From Phoronis australis (taxonomy: Eukaryota > Phoronida > Phoronidae), in NCBI GenBank assembly GCA_002633005.1, contig NMRA01000439.1, positions 124,001 to 188,000 of the forward strand: a stretch of 64,000 bases of DNA, written 5' to 3'. A model generated the notes under the pieces. The model was not told where the DNA came from, ran no database searches, and saw only the letters and a list, made by a program, of their open reading frames with translations. Within the stretch, counting starts at the first letter, position 1. Every line of letters starts with the position of its first letter. A program made the position numbers and the translations under genes. Below are positions 26,103 to 37,458 of the stretch, piece after piece.

Positions 26103-26525
26103 ACCAGGGCCCGGTCTCTAGTTTTTACTCGAAATGGAACTCGAAATTAGGTTTGGCATTTTCTAGTCTACTTTTGGGCGAACTCAAGATAAGTGTCTAT
26201 TATTCTATGCTCGAGTACACAATAACTTACGTAGACAATTTATTGCCCTTAGTTCGTAGTTTGTAAACCCAATATTAAAGCAATAAGTTCAAGTTTGAAC
26301 TCGAAATTTCGAGTTTTTACTCAGTTTTGTAGCACGAATATAAGGGTCTTCAAGGGCAAACTTGAACTAGAAACTCCTATGCATAAACTATAATGTATTC
26401 GAGCACAGTCTGATAACCAATGATCTTACTAAGTTCACACAAAAGGAGCAGAGGAATTGCCAAAAATAGTTTCGAGTTCGTCAGGTTTCGAGTAGGCCTA
26501 CAAAGATTAGAGACCGGGCCCTGGC
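26103..26525. mobile_element. 423-bp TIR element with CTAA duplication
   Basis: The ends are CCAGGGCCCGGTCTCT and its exact reverse complement AGAGACCGGGCCCTGG. Both are flanked by CTAA, consistent with a 4-bp target-site duplication. Subterminal ACTCGAA / TTCGAGT motifs are also inverted. The element is non-coding and therefore non-autonomous. A diverged relative lies at 11449. Confidence 0.75.
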
Positions 26526-27339
26526 TAATACTCTGCCCTCAGTGCTCCCCCATCAAAATCCTGGATCCCCCCTCATAAGTATATATCTCATCCAAAACTA
26601 GTCAACAATAAGTGAAGTAAAGAAAATCACCTGAAAAAAGGGGTGTAATTGAACTATCAAACCTATTACACAGCCGGGACGTAGCTCCGCAGTCAACACC
26701 AGTAGAGTGAGTTTCCGTAGGACCACTGAAAGTCAGATAAATCAGCATCAGCAAGTTATTTAGTCTTAAATATCATGACTGCACTCTAGTTAATGTCAGT
26801 ACGAAGCACCATGATTCCTCTAGTTATCAATTTAATTTCTGTATACTCGGCAGTAGGCCTGGTGCCTCTCAGTACTGTGCACTATGGCGCCACCATCGAC
26901 GACCAACAAACTCATTCCTGTATGTGGAGTTCTCTATCAAAATGGGTTTTTTGACAGTAGAGAACAAAACCACCATCAAACCATTGAAAATGGAAGCGAC
27001 TATTTTCTTCACGAGTCCAATGTACGAAAAACCTGAGCATACTATAGGCCATCAAAATTTATGGGGGGACGGCCGGGGGACATAGGATGGAGATTCCGTA
27101 CTAAATCCGGAAAAGACCGGTGATTACCGGAGACGAAGGTTGCAATTATAATATGACTGCGCATAAAAACATAACACAAAGAAGAATTTCTAAAAAATTT
27201 TAAAAGTTAGCTGATAATCAAATAAAAATCATTCACAACTTATCAAATAACTACTTAAAACTCAATCACTAACAAAAAGTTACCTTAGTCTAAGATAAAC
27301 AAATGTGAAGACAAATATCATTTCGCCAGTGATGTGCCT

Positions 27340-27417
27340 CACGCTCGTCCTTTCTACACCGGCCATATTGGAACGCTTACACGTGTGTTTCAAGGGCCCC
27401 ATTAAATTATTAAAATG
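27340..27417 (+). promoter_or_regulatory. RPL4 5'TOP start site, leader and ATG-only exon
   Basis: CCTTTCT at 27349-27355 fits a terminal oligopyrimidine start. GCCATATTGGA follows at 27362-27372, where ribosomal protein genes often carry a YY1 site just downstream of the start. The ATG at 27415-27417 is followed at once by GTCAGT, a good donor. RPL4 exon 2 begins in phase 0 with GCA GCA CGT, so splicing gives Met-Ala-Ala-Arg-Pro-Leu, matching the family. An alternative ATG at 27810 has a weaker donor (GTTTAG). Confidence 0.65.
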
Positions 27418-30400
27418 GTCAGTATTTTGTCACTTTATGTCACAAATACTGGACATACTACGAGATAGTAGAAAAGGCGTTCGCATAACCCTAAATTGTA
27501 CTGATTCAGGCAGAAATACTGATGTAGCCGATTTGTTCCTGAGCCGTGGTGTACCGTCCGCGCCATTTTCCCGGCATTTTCTATTCCTTCTTCGGTATAA
27601 GATAATAATCGAATAGCGGCCCTGGGTGGATATGTCGGTCTCTAGTTTTGAGAGCCATTTCCTCTAAACCAGGGACCACTGTAGGCACTGGTCGGATGAA
27701 GCGCTCCTTGATTTTGAGAACCTGTTTCATTCACTGCATAACTTCCGCTGTATCCGAGCATTACCGTTGCGGCCGTGGCCGCAAATCGTTGCGACTTCTC
27801 TCCTATCTGATGGTTTAGACGAGGTGAGCCTGCGGGGATGTGCGAAAGTCCTTATTGTCTCGTTTTTGTCGGACAGTGTTTCGAGTTTTGAATCTTTGTC
27901 CCACATCCCGCCAAAACATCGGAACGCCCTGTCCGTTGGATAGGCAATGAATTTTACGTACTCACCAAAACTTTAGTGTGTTTGCACTCAAATTACCCCA
28001 ATTTCCCAGTTCTACAACCAAAAGAATGCTGTCTTGGTGTTTCGGGGTGTTGCATTAAAGAACCAGTGTTATCCACGTTTGCTGGCATTTTTTTGATTTT
28101 CAAAGAAATTTGAAAAGTCACGGCCCTTGGTCATAAGTCAAAGTCAAATAACTTTGTCTGTCTTCAAAATGTCTGCTGGAAACCAGTTTTCTCTGAACAA
28201 CAGCCTTTGTCATTGCGTAGTTTTTGTCCTGTAGTCAATCATCAATTTGAGGGATGTACTGAATGAATATGTCCATTATTACGTCATTAGCTTCACAGAT
28301 TCTCAAGGCTTGCACCATCTGCCTGGTCAGGCTAAAGTCAAATCTGAGCCCATGAAATTGTGAGTTGGGTTACATGTCCAACAGTTGTCTGTGATATCAT
28401 CGTATGCTTACCAGACTACAACAGCCCCTCAAATTAAAAACGTCAGCTGAGCTGGACACGAAATCTGCACAATTGCTGTACTGGTGTCAAAACCTGTCCA
28501 ATAAAGACCTCTAAATTGATTGTTAACAAGGGGCATTTGTTCTTTTGTTGATCATGATGGATACTTGACATCGTCCCGGGACAGGTGGATTTCTCTACTG
28601 TGGCGTCTCACATTGGGCTGTCACTTGTATGAACTTGACCTTGAATTGTCTGGCTTGTGTATTTGCCTATAGAGTACATAATGTTGTGACTGAGTGAGGA
28701 GACTGAGTGTGGTTCAGCGGTTTGAGCTGCGGACTCCGGTTTGGGAGACCCGGGTTCGAATCCTGCCTTTACTGGCAGACAATCTAGCACTGCATAAAAG
28801 TGTGTCCTACTCCTCCGAGCTCGGTTTCATTTGTGACCTTATGCAGTGGAATGAAAGAGAACCTGGATATAAGGCGCAAGCGATTTTTAGAGCTGTGTTC
28901 GTATTAAAACAAAAAAACAGTGATTTTGATGCTACAGATACATAATTTTATGAAGTAGGTAGTATACCTTGAAGCTTGAACCCGTCTATAAGGACCTATT
29001 ATGTCACTTATTACTAAACTTGTGATGTAAATTAAATACTCTTGCACCTTGTTTTTTGCAGGCAGCACGTCCTTTAATATCTGTGTTGAATGAAAAGAAT
29101 GAGGCGTCTGGGGCCAATGTATCCCTTCCCGCTGTGTTCAGGGCCCCCATTAGGCCGGACATTGTCAGCTTTGTACATATGCAGATGAGGATGAACAGCC
29201 GTCAGCCATACGCTGTCAGCAAAGAAGCAGGTAGGGCATGAGTTGTTAAAGAGTTGCAACGGTCTGCTCTAGCCTGACACTGGTGTGGTAGACACCAGAA
29301 ATATCAGGTTTAGTTCTGTAGATGCAAGAATGTGCAAAGGAAGCTATTGTGATCATATGGTTTGCTTATAAGGCATTGCGGTAACAAACAAAGCCTTGTG
29401 TAAGCTTGTGTTTTTGCGAGATTCTCGCGTCTACGAAGCGCATCCCTGGTTTGCTTATGAATCAGTGGTTGATTCGTTTTCTTGAGCCTGTCCCATTTAA
29501 GTGTCGGAATTTTCATGACATTTTTTTTGCACAGTGTCTAAATTGAGACTAGCTATCAGTCAAATGTTCTGGCATCTATCATCGTTTTGGTTATTTAAAA
29601 AATTTTAGTTTGCTAAAAAAAAATTGCCATCAGAGCCCTTGCCATCTGTGCCTTTTGAGAAGGGATTTTTTGGGTAAGGAGAAAATCTATAGTAGAAATG
29701 AGTCAAAAGTTCACCATTCCCTAATTTGCTTCAGAAATGACCAATCCCCCAAAAGTGTCGAGTTGGTTTTCAAACTCTATGCAAGTAAGCCCAATTTGTT
29801 GAGGTAAAGATAAACGTATTTCGACTAAATAAGTTGTGTAGCACAGTGACACCTATCTTCCTTTATATGTACTTCTGTGTGACAGTAACATGCTAGTGAC
29901 GGTCGATGTGATGAGCTTTCACTTCAGGTCCGTGTTTTTGACGACTGATATCAATGAAGTTCTGATCTGCCGTAGTTTCGAATCAGATTATGTTTGTCAT
30001 CAGCATGCTCATTCAAGTAATTCTCTTCAGGACGTAGAATGGGATAAAACTAGGTTTTTTGTTAGACAAAATAGTTTAAGAAACTAGTAAAAGTTCCCCT
30101 TTGTTACTTGCATTGTCTCGCTCTTTTCTAGGTCACCAAACGTCTGCCGAGTCCTGGGGCACAGGACGTGCTGTGGCCCGTATTCCCCGTGTGCGTGGTG
30201 GTGGCACCCATCGTTCGGGCCAGGGTGCTTTCGGCAACATGTGTCGTGGCGGGCGTATGTTCGCTCCCACTAAGACCTGGCGCCGCTGGCATCGTCGTAT
30301 CAATACCAACCAGCGCCGTTACGCCATGTGCTCAGCCATCGCTGCTACAGGCATCCCTTCTCTTGTCATGTCCAAGGGTAAGTCCAAAAATGTTCATTGC

Positions 30401-33400
30401 GCGTAATACTCAGCTGATTAGAACTTGGGGAATTTGTGGGTAATTTGTTATGGATGTTCTGATAAAAATTTGCACAACTCTTCTGTGGTCGATATGATGA
30501 GCTTTCACTTCAGGTCCGTGTTTTTGACGACTCTGATATCAATGAAGTTCTGATCGTCCCCTGTAGTCTCGGCAGTAGCAAGAATGCCACAAACTATCGT
30601 GACAAGAGCCACCTTTCTTTCACTAACCTGTTTAAAATTGGAATCTATTTCAACTCACTGTGACACTCGGCTGCCAAAGGTCTATTTCGACACCAAATTT
30701 TTCCCTCAGAAGCATGGGACACATTTCACCTAAGGCAAGTGAGGGCCATGGCTATGCATTGTCTCCGCAAAGTGAACAGAATTTGTTGGCTGCATTGTTG
30801 TCACAATTACTTGATTCAATTCAGCTTGAATTTTCTTTGTTGCCTTTTTAGGTCATCGTATCGAGCAGATTGCTGAAGTGCCCCTTGTTGTCTCGGACAA
30901 GGTGGAAGAGTACAAAAAGACCAAGGAGGCCGTCGCTCTGTTGAAGCGACTGAATGCCTGGGCCGATATCCAAAAGGTGAGTGTTTTGGGGAAGGATTTA
31001 GTACATCAATACCCACAGACAGCAACGTGGTCATGGTAGAATCCTCAAACTGACGTAAGTCAAGTTTTTGCGTGTGTGAGTGTGCTTGTGTTAGAATCCT
31101 AACAACTTGTGTTATAATATTGTACCTATTGGATGTATGCATTGCAAGAAATTCTGTATTGCCTCTTCTACACTGGAAGTGAAGTTTAATACGGACGTTA
31201 TTGAAGTATATAGTTCTTGTTCCTTATTCCGTTGAGAAGTTGTTTCTTGACTTGGAAGTTGACAATTCCTTAATTCTTGAGACCGTGCTTGGCGTATAAA
31301 ATGACCCGCTGTTACAAGCCAATGTGTTGAGCCTGGTCTCAAGTACTAATGAGCTGTCGGTTCTTTGCATCTCTCGTTTCCTTGAGAGAAAAAGAAACTG
31401 AGACCAAATTTATGTTGGTAAGTGCTCCAAATGAACCGTAACTTTTTATGGATGGTGGGCTGATAACAGTTTTGAGGAGTGATTTCTGTCGATGTAGATG
31501 ACCTCTTTGTATTTACATTGTTGTTGTCATTATGCTTCAACTCACCTCAATCGTCTCATCGTTACAGACCATGGCTTCCAAGAGGTTCCGCGCTGGTAAG
31601 GGTAAGATGCGTAACCGTCGTCGCATTCAGAGACGTGGACCCTTGATCATCTATAACCAGGACAATGGCATCTGCCGCGCCTTCAGGAACATTCCTGGTC
31701 AGTATTGGGTGACGCAGTTAGTGATCGTTGTCTTGCGTCATGTCCATTCTCACATGATTTTTTAATGATTATTGAAAATAGCCTGTATTTCATGTTCGAA
31801 AAAAAAAACTTGACGAACAAAGACCAAAGAGTCAACACGGTGACACCACTTGTCTTTGAGGTAGTTGTTTCGATTATGCATCATGTGATATGACACAATT
31901 TGGTATTAACCATTCGGGTGACAAAATTCCAATTCAGAATGGCTTACCCACCTCACTAACATTCCTGTTCATTCCGCTTCATACTCTGTCATGAGGCAAG
32001 ACTTACTCTGTCGATGAGCTGTTGCTTCTGTCTAGCTGTCATGAGGGGGGAATTCCGCGTCATTTTGTTAGAGTACTTTTGACTTGTACTTTAATTCCTT
32101 CATATGTGCTGCCCGTCTTCTTCGTTCTGTGCTCGGGATGTGATGAGCTTACACTTCGGTCCGTGTTTATGAACCTCGGTGATTTTAACGAAGTTCTGAT
32201 CCTGATTAGACATGACAGCATATACATTTTACACGTCCGGTGGATGTCAAGTTCTGTATACCTGAAATATGTCTATGTTGCAGTGTTCTCCAACGCTAAC
32301 ATGGCTGGTAATTCACCCGTTATCTTCTGTTGCTCAGAAACAGTTAAGATTACTTACCCTCTGAGTTTTTTTGCTCATGTTGGACAATATTTTGTCTCTA
32401 TTCGTATCATGATCTTATCAAGCCACAGTATTTCAGGGTACCTTAAGTAGCAAAATTTATTCGATGTAAGGACCTTGAGTTCAATGGGAAAGGTTTTTAA
32501 TGATAGGTGTTCTCTTCATGCTCCAGGTATCACATTGATCAACGTGAGTCGCCTCAATCTGCTGAAGATCGCCCCTGGTGGTCACGTCGGACGATTCTGC
32601 ATCTGGACGGAGTCGGCCTTCAAGAAGCTGGACGCCCTCTATGGCACATGGCGCAAACCATCCAAGGACAAGAATGGCTACAAGTGAGTGGTTAGCATAG
32701 TAATGATAAAAACAGTGTGCATGGTTTTAGTATCACTAGACTGTGGTAAGTTTTGGAAGAATTATCTGCTGTAGTAAGCTTGGGTTTTCATTTTTTCTAA
32801 AAACCTGAGCCCAGGGACCAATCTCCCAACTCGACTGGAGACTTCAAACTTATCGTCGCGTACGTTGAGTTCAAATTAGTAACTTTCCTCAAAGTGCTTA
32901 AATTTTCAAGTCAGGTTTTACTTTTCCAAGCATTTGGCTTATTACTTTTATTTTCGTGGTTGCTCTTCATGTGATTGTTGCAAGGTAACCTTTTTTTATT
33001 AGTATTTGTCATTGTTGTGTTCCTTTAAGACATTCTTATCTTTTTCCGCCAATTAAGAATACAGTAGACATCGGAACTCATCACTAATTATTGTCCTGCA
33101 TGTATTTGCATTTTCTACTGACTTCATAAAAAGCAAAATTCATGGTTGCTCAACATAAGCGTCTGATTCAATTGTGCACTGCCAGAAATATATTTTAAAA
33201 ATTATTTTGAGAATTACATATTTAATTCTAGTTATTTTTAAAACGTTTGTTTAGGTGTTGAAAGAGCGTCGAGTTAAAATTCTATTGGTTTGTTGTCCAA
33301 TTCCTTTCGTAAGTTTTTCTAATGAAAAGAAGCAACGGGGGTATCTTTAAAAGGAGGGCTTGGAATTTTCCGCGGAAACGCGGATTTCCGCGTTTTTCAA

Positions 33401-35662
33401 ATGTTCTTTCCGCGTATTTTATTATATTTCCGCGTAAAAAAAAATGGGATTTGATATTAATTTCCGTAGCAAACGTCTTTCTTACCACACTGACTTTTTC
33501 AAGGCTGGCTGCACGCATGTTTCGGGCCGTAAAAATTTCCGCGTTTTTCGCCATTGGTCATTCCAAGCCCTGTAAAAGGAATGCGATGCAGCAGGAAACA
33601 AATGTTGTTGGTAATTGTGGAAAGCCGGCTGATTAAACAATGGTTTACATGTGCACTTTCATGGGTTCCCATTGTCGTGGACATGAGGGTTGTCATAGTT
33701 GTGACCTGTCATTTCAGCCTGCCCATGCCGAAGATGAGCAACAGCGACCTGTCCCGTTTGCTGAAGAGCGATGAGATACAGAGAGCTCTGCGACCACCTC
33801 AGTAAGATTTATTAAAGCTAAACATAATTAGTACAGAGGGCAACATAGAGGTCAATAATATATTGATGATAAACATGTAATGGGAATTATAGCCTGGGGA
33901 GAATACACGGGGGTGATCAAATTGAATAAGATATTGGTTTAGTTAGGTATCACATGGGGAGAGACATCTTTCTGTTAGGAAGCTGTAAAATTTTAATGCT
34001 AGATAACTGGAAGGGACTCACATTTAGGTTTCAATGAGGGTTAAAGGTGTTGCGCAAACAAGTACTTTGAGTTGGTAAACTAGTTACCTGAAGTTCATTT
34101 CAAGGTCTTTGAATTTTTCCCCTTGTCCTGCTCTTACTAATCAAAATTTTTATTTTGCCGCTTTTCATTACTGGGTCGCGTTAATTTATCTTGCATAGTC
34201 ATTTGTTTCAAAAAATGATTGTTTTATGCCTGAAAATGTTTAGTCAGTAATAAAATACTGTAAAACTCACAGATGCAAATGCACAAGTCAAATTTTCAGT
34301 GAACTGCAATATGGATACTCTTGTCCGTGCACTTGCCTGTTCATTAAAGTTGGATTTTGCCATACTGGTACGGAATGTCTTGGCCCTGTTTGATACAATT
34401 TAAGTGAGTTTTACTGTATTTTGAACCGCGCGTGTATTTTCTGATTAATCATGCAAGTGTTAAAGTTTTAATTAATGCCTGATCTAATATGGGATTCTCA
34501 TGTAAATAAAGGATCGTATCATTTTTCAGTCGAAAAGCGCATTATGGGAATGTTGTTGATTAGGATAGACTTCTTAAAGTTAGCTTTTACCAGAGCAGTA
34601 AAACAAATCTCCAATGCTCACCATTGTCAGCCAGACATTGCTGACACTGAGGCTGTTGCTTTAAGCGGTTAAATGTGCTTGAAATACTTCAACATTTGTT
34701 CAGAGCGATTTAGCTCATCAGCGTAAGGTTTGATTGTGGATGGGAAGATTCTCCGTTTGAATCTGGGCTAGTGCCAATGATAGAAAGTCGCTTTAACCGA
34801 CATCTTTATAACAGCATAGTCCAACTCTCGATCTCCTTTGTAGACGACAGAACAAGCGACGCTTGCTGAAGAAGAACCCACTTAAGAACATACGAGTCAT
34901 GCTCAAGTTAAACCCTTACGCTGAGGTACAGAAGCGTAATGCTATCATGACCCAGGAGAACCAGCACTTCGCCAGACAACAGCTGTTGGCCAAGAGACGT
35001 GGGGTAAGTAGTTGTTGAACTGTCGGTGGCAGTGTGAACACTGGTATTACTTCGGTAGTTTTGTGTACAGCTTAATAGGGCAAAATGCCATATCCTTGTC
35101 ACAGTAATCAACTCTGTTCACATGGAGAAATGGCCGGGGAGACAATGTGGCTCAGTGGTTTAAGGTACGGAATCCGTTTGGGAGATCCAGGTTCAGGTCC
35201 TGGGTTTACTGGCAGACAACCGAGCATTGCACGAAAAAGTGAATGATCATGATTGGGTGTTCTTTGCTCAACTACTCACTGCAAATACTGAACTTGCAAG
35301 TTATTGTCCTGTGCTGCCATAGTTTTGTATAGTCACAAAACAATGTTTGGCAAAAATGTCCATCTCACGAAATCGATTTTGACAAGTAATTACAGTACGT
35401 AATGTACCCCTATCATATTTCTTACTCAGTTTTCAAATAATTATGGCTTGATTTATGTGCTGGCTCTGCGTGTACGTGTACTACAGAAAAAAATCTCCAA
35501 TACCATATCGTTTTAAATTTCATGTCGTACTTCATATTAAAGCTACGTCAAGTTTTACATTTTTTTCAGTTGCCACCTCCAGAAGACACACGGCCCAAGA
35601 GAACTCTCAAAGCTGCAGCCAAGAAGACAACCAAGAAAGGAAAGAAAGCCACTAAGAAATAG
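27349..35662 (+). CDS. RPL4: ribosomal protein L4 (uL4)
   Basis: Nine exons. Exon 1 is about 27349-27417, probably leader plus ATG only. The others are 29062-29230, 30132-30377, 30852-30976, 31568-31697, 32527-32683, 33718-33801, 34844-35003 and 35570-35662. All join in frame to 388 residues. Exon 2 starts [17 protein letters not shown], exon 3 carries [19 protein letters not shown], and exon 5 [17 protein letters not shown]; each is close to vertebrate RPL4. uL4 is a large-subunit core protein whose loop lines the exit tunnel. The C-terminal tail ([15 protein letters not shown] and onward) is about 40 residues shorter than in human. Exon 1 was chosen because a pyrimidine tract (CCTTTCT, 5'TOP-like), a YY1-like motif and ATG directly followed by the donor GTCAGT line up; this exon is the least certain. 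Introns 2, 3 and 5 carry U18 snoRNAs, as in vertebrate RPL4. Confidence 0.97.
28700..28835 (+). repeat. tRNA-derived SINE, copy 1
   Basis: Has a Pol III A box (TGGTTCAGCGG, 28710-28720) and a perfect B box (GGTTCGAATCC, 28753-28763), then a non-tRNA tail TTTACTGGCAGACAA shared with 35.2 kb. The tRNA-like part is followed by unrelated sequence and has no paired acceptor stem, so this is a SINE rather than a tRNA gene. Lies in RPL4 intron 1. Confidence 0.7.
29899..29973 (+). ncRNA. SNORD18: box C/D snoRNA U18 (SNORD18), copy 1
   Basis: C box GTGATGA at 29908-29914 and D box CTGA at 29962-29965, with ACGG/CCGT flanks that can pair as a terminal stem. The guide ACTTCAGGTCCGTGTTT matches the conserved antisense element of vertebrate U18, which directs 2'-O-methylation of 28S rRNA. 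It sits in RPL4 intron 2, the host gene of U18 in vertebrates, and is released by splicing and trimming. Confidence 0.9.
30486..30560 (+). ncRNA. SNORD18: box C/D snoRNA U18 (SNORD18), copy 2
   Basis: C box ATGATGA at 30494-30500 and D box CTGA at 30550-30553. The guide TTTCACTTCAGGTCCGTG is identical to copy 1, with small differences near the D' region. Lies in RPL4 intron 3. Confidence 0.9.
32133..32206 (+). ncRNA. SNORD18: box C/D snoRNA U18 (SNORD18), copy 3
   Basis: C box GTGATGA at 32140-32146 and D box CTGA at 32196-32199. The guide CACTTCGGTCCGTGTTT lacks one base relative to copies 1 and 2 outside the GGTCCGTGTTT core. Lies in RPL4 intron 5; the most diverged of the three. Confidence 0.85.
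33355..33571. mobile_element. 217-bp MITE with 8-bp target duplication
   Basis: Terminal inverted repeat AGGGCTTGGAAT / ATTCCAAGCCCT. The flanks TTAAAAGG and GTAAAAGG match at 7 of 8 bases, which fits an 8-bp hAT-type duplication. The interior has repeated TTTCCGCG motifs. Lies in RPL4 intron 6. A related right end (CATTGGTCATTTCAAGCTCT) occurs near 36.22 kb. Confidence 0.75.
35138..35245 (+). repeat. tRNA-derived SINE, copy 2
   Basis: A box TGGCTCAGTGG (35148-35158) and B box GGTTCAGGTCC (35190-35200), then the same TTTACTGGCAGACAA tail and AGCA(C/T)TGCA motif as the copy at 28.7 kb. Lies in RPL4 intron 8. Confidence 0.7.
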
Positions 35663-35703
35663 TCCTGTGGATTTTTTACTTTTTTGTGTTTCTGCCTTGA
35701 AAA

Positions 35704-35709
35704 AATAAA
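35704..35709 (+). terminator. RPL4 polyadenylation signal
   Basis: AATAAA lies 42 bases after the RPL4 stop codon, the short spacing usual for ribosomal protein mRNAs. Confidence 0.85.
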
Positions 35710-37378
35710 TATGAATTAATTGTCACAGTGTCGTTTTCCTTTTTTTTAACACGCATTTAAAGAAATAAAAAGCCGGACACTTAGATTTCATCTCTCTACA
35801 AGCTTCATACATCTTTAATTAGGAAATGCTGAAAATGACATTATAACTGGAATAAACCAAATTATGAGCTGCAAATCTTCCCCCTGAAGTAATCTTTGGA
35901 CGCCATGGGATTGATTAGTAAAGATGATCTTTGGCCCATTTGCGAGTTTACCTATGTCTCATTTTAAATCCATATGGGGGATGGGAATTTCCATCAAAAG
36001 TGACCTGCACGTATCGGGGTTTGGAATTGCTCTCGAGAGGATTTCCTTTTTTGGTTTCATCTGACTTCCAGTTTACTTTTTTGTCGTCTCTTTACTTTGA
36101 CTATATTCAGGTAAAACGTTCATTTTAGTTAAATTTTACAACACAAGGGGAAATTGTCACACTATCCTTACCTAATATTTGTCAAACAATACATCACCTG
36201 GAAAAATTTCCCGTTTTTGTCATTGGTCATTTCAAGCTCTGATGTATTGAAGGGAGATGGTACCAACGCTGTGTAGCTGTAGGTAGTCTGCGGTTTAAAA
36301 CTGCATTTTGCCCCCTTTAGCTGGATGAATACATAAAACGTACAGAGAGTGGCGTAGCTGAAGTAATATCCCAGGGGACATCAAAGGCGTCGTGCATGTA
36401 TTAAAGTAAGGTGGAACAAACACTGGTAAGCAGCCCATAGTCTGGTTAAAGTTGCATTCCACCCCGTTTAGCTCTGGCTAAAATACAGATGGAGATTCTA
36501 TTTGTTTCCGTCATCACTAGCCAGTAAAACGTACATGGGTCATTTTCAGTTTCGATTGACCAGTGCACTAGAGTCACTGATGGCTATGATGTTTCTTTAG
36601 ATTTTTGTTTTGACACGGGTCTTAAAACATCAAGTCAGGAAATAAAAGTCCTTGTTATTTACTTTGAAGTTAGCTACTTTTACCTGCCGATGGAGGCTGA
36701 ATATGCCTTAACTAACTGCTGATAGTTGGTTTTAAAAAGTGTGAATGTTTTACGAGAGCTGGAACGCATCGTAAAAACTATCATAAATGGACTGTGTATC
36801 CAATAGGCGTCTGGGCTATGGGCATATAAGGCACGTTTATTGGAATGCCGACAGGAATTCCGTCTGTTGCTGATTTATAAACCCTACCCCTCTTGAATCC
36901 AGTTCCCTATTCCGCTACCCATTTCAGATAGGCCTAATTGAATTCGCCCAGACAAACTGTAAGGAGTGGACCATCGCACAACCGTACTTCCCTAAAAAAC
37001 GACGATGACGTACGTGTCTCGATCAATGTGACCAATTACCCACCAAAGAATGAATTGCTTAATTTTTGCAGATTGGATGCAACGGACTTCGCGTTGTTGT
37101 CGTTACAAAACACTCAAAATGGAGCTAAACAGTATTGTATTCTACACAGATAGAGCAAAACAAGCTACAGGCAAATGCAGTAAGGTCATTGGCTTTCTTT
37201 CCAGCCCGCGTTGACATATTGTCGAGTTGTTTAGTCACTCTAAAAAATACCTTTATAAAACTATTGCTGTGATTTCAAGTCCTCGGACGACCACACCACT
37301 TTAACCGTTCCACTCAGTTTCCAAAAGTCCTTTAACTGTTGATGCGTTTTTCTCATTGCGGAACCTGTTCACCCAGTC

Positions 37379-37430
37379 TGGGGCGAGGGGAGGGCGAGGA
37401 GAGGGCGAGTAGAGCGCGAGGAGAGCTTGA
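37379..37430. repeat. GGGCGAGGAGA purine minisatellite
   Basis: Four to five degenerate units of (A)GGGCGAGGAG in tandem, all purine except for one C per unit. Confidence 0.65.
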
Positions 37431-37458
37431 GATCTATTAACACCTGGAATAAAGGGGC

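Larger units (their letters stand above)
20464..27340. other. intergenic between DTWD2 and RPL4
   Basis: About 6.9 kb with no supported gene. It contains a dispersed repeat at 20665, a minisatellite at 22032, an assembly gap at 25781 and a terminal-inverted-repeat element at 26103. Reading frames around 23.0-24.4 kb (for example 23523-23726) show no family resemblance and no splice context. Confidence 0.55.

Noticed and set aside
25733-26266. Long frames running through the N block
   Set aside because: They exist only because unknown bases contain no stops.
27780-27835. Alternative RPL4 first exon with ATG at 27810
   Set aside because: The donor GTTTAG is poor; the ATG at 27415 has a better donor and a TOP-like start.
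28700-28772. Functional tRNA gene at the SINE A/B boxes
   Set aside because: No paired acceptor stem or anticodon arm; the tail is shared with a second SINE copy.
31970-32070. U16-like snoRNA in RPL4 intron 5 (CTTACTCTGTC resembles the U16 guide)
   Set aside because: No acceptable C box upstream or D box downstream at the right distances; only the short guide-like match is present.
32022-32450. 142-residue frame inside RPL4 intron 5
   Set aside because: Overlaps the U18 copy 3 and shows no protein family; chance frame in an intron.
33848-33900. TTGATGATAAA in RPL4 intron 7 as a C box
   Set aside because: No matching D box or terminal stem within 60-100 bases.
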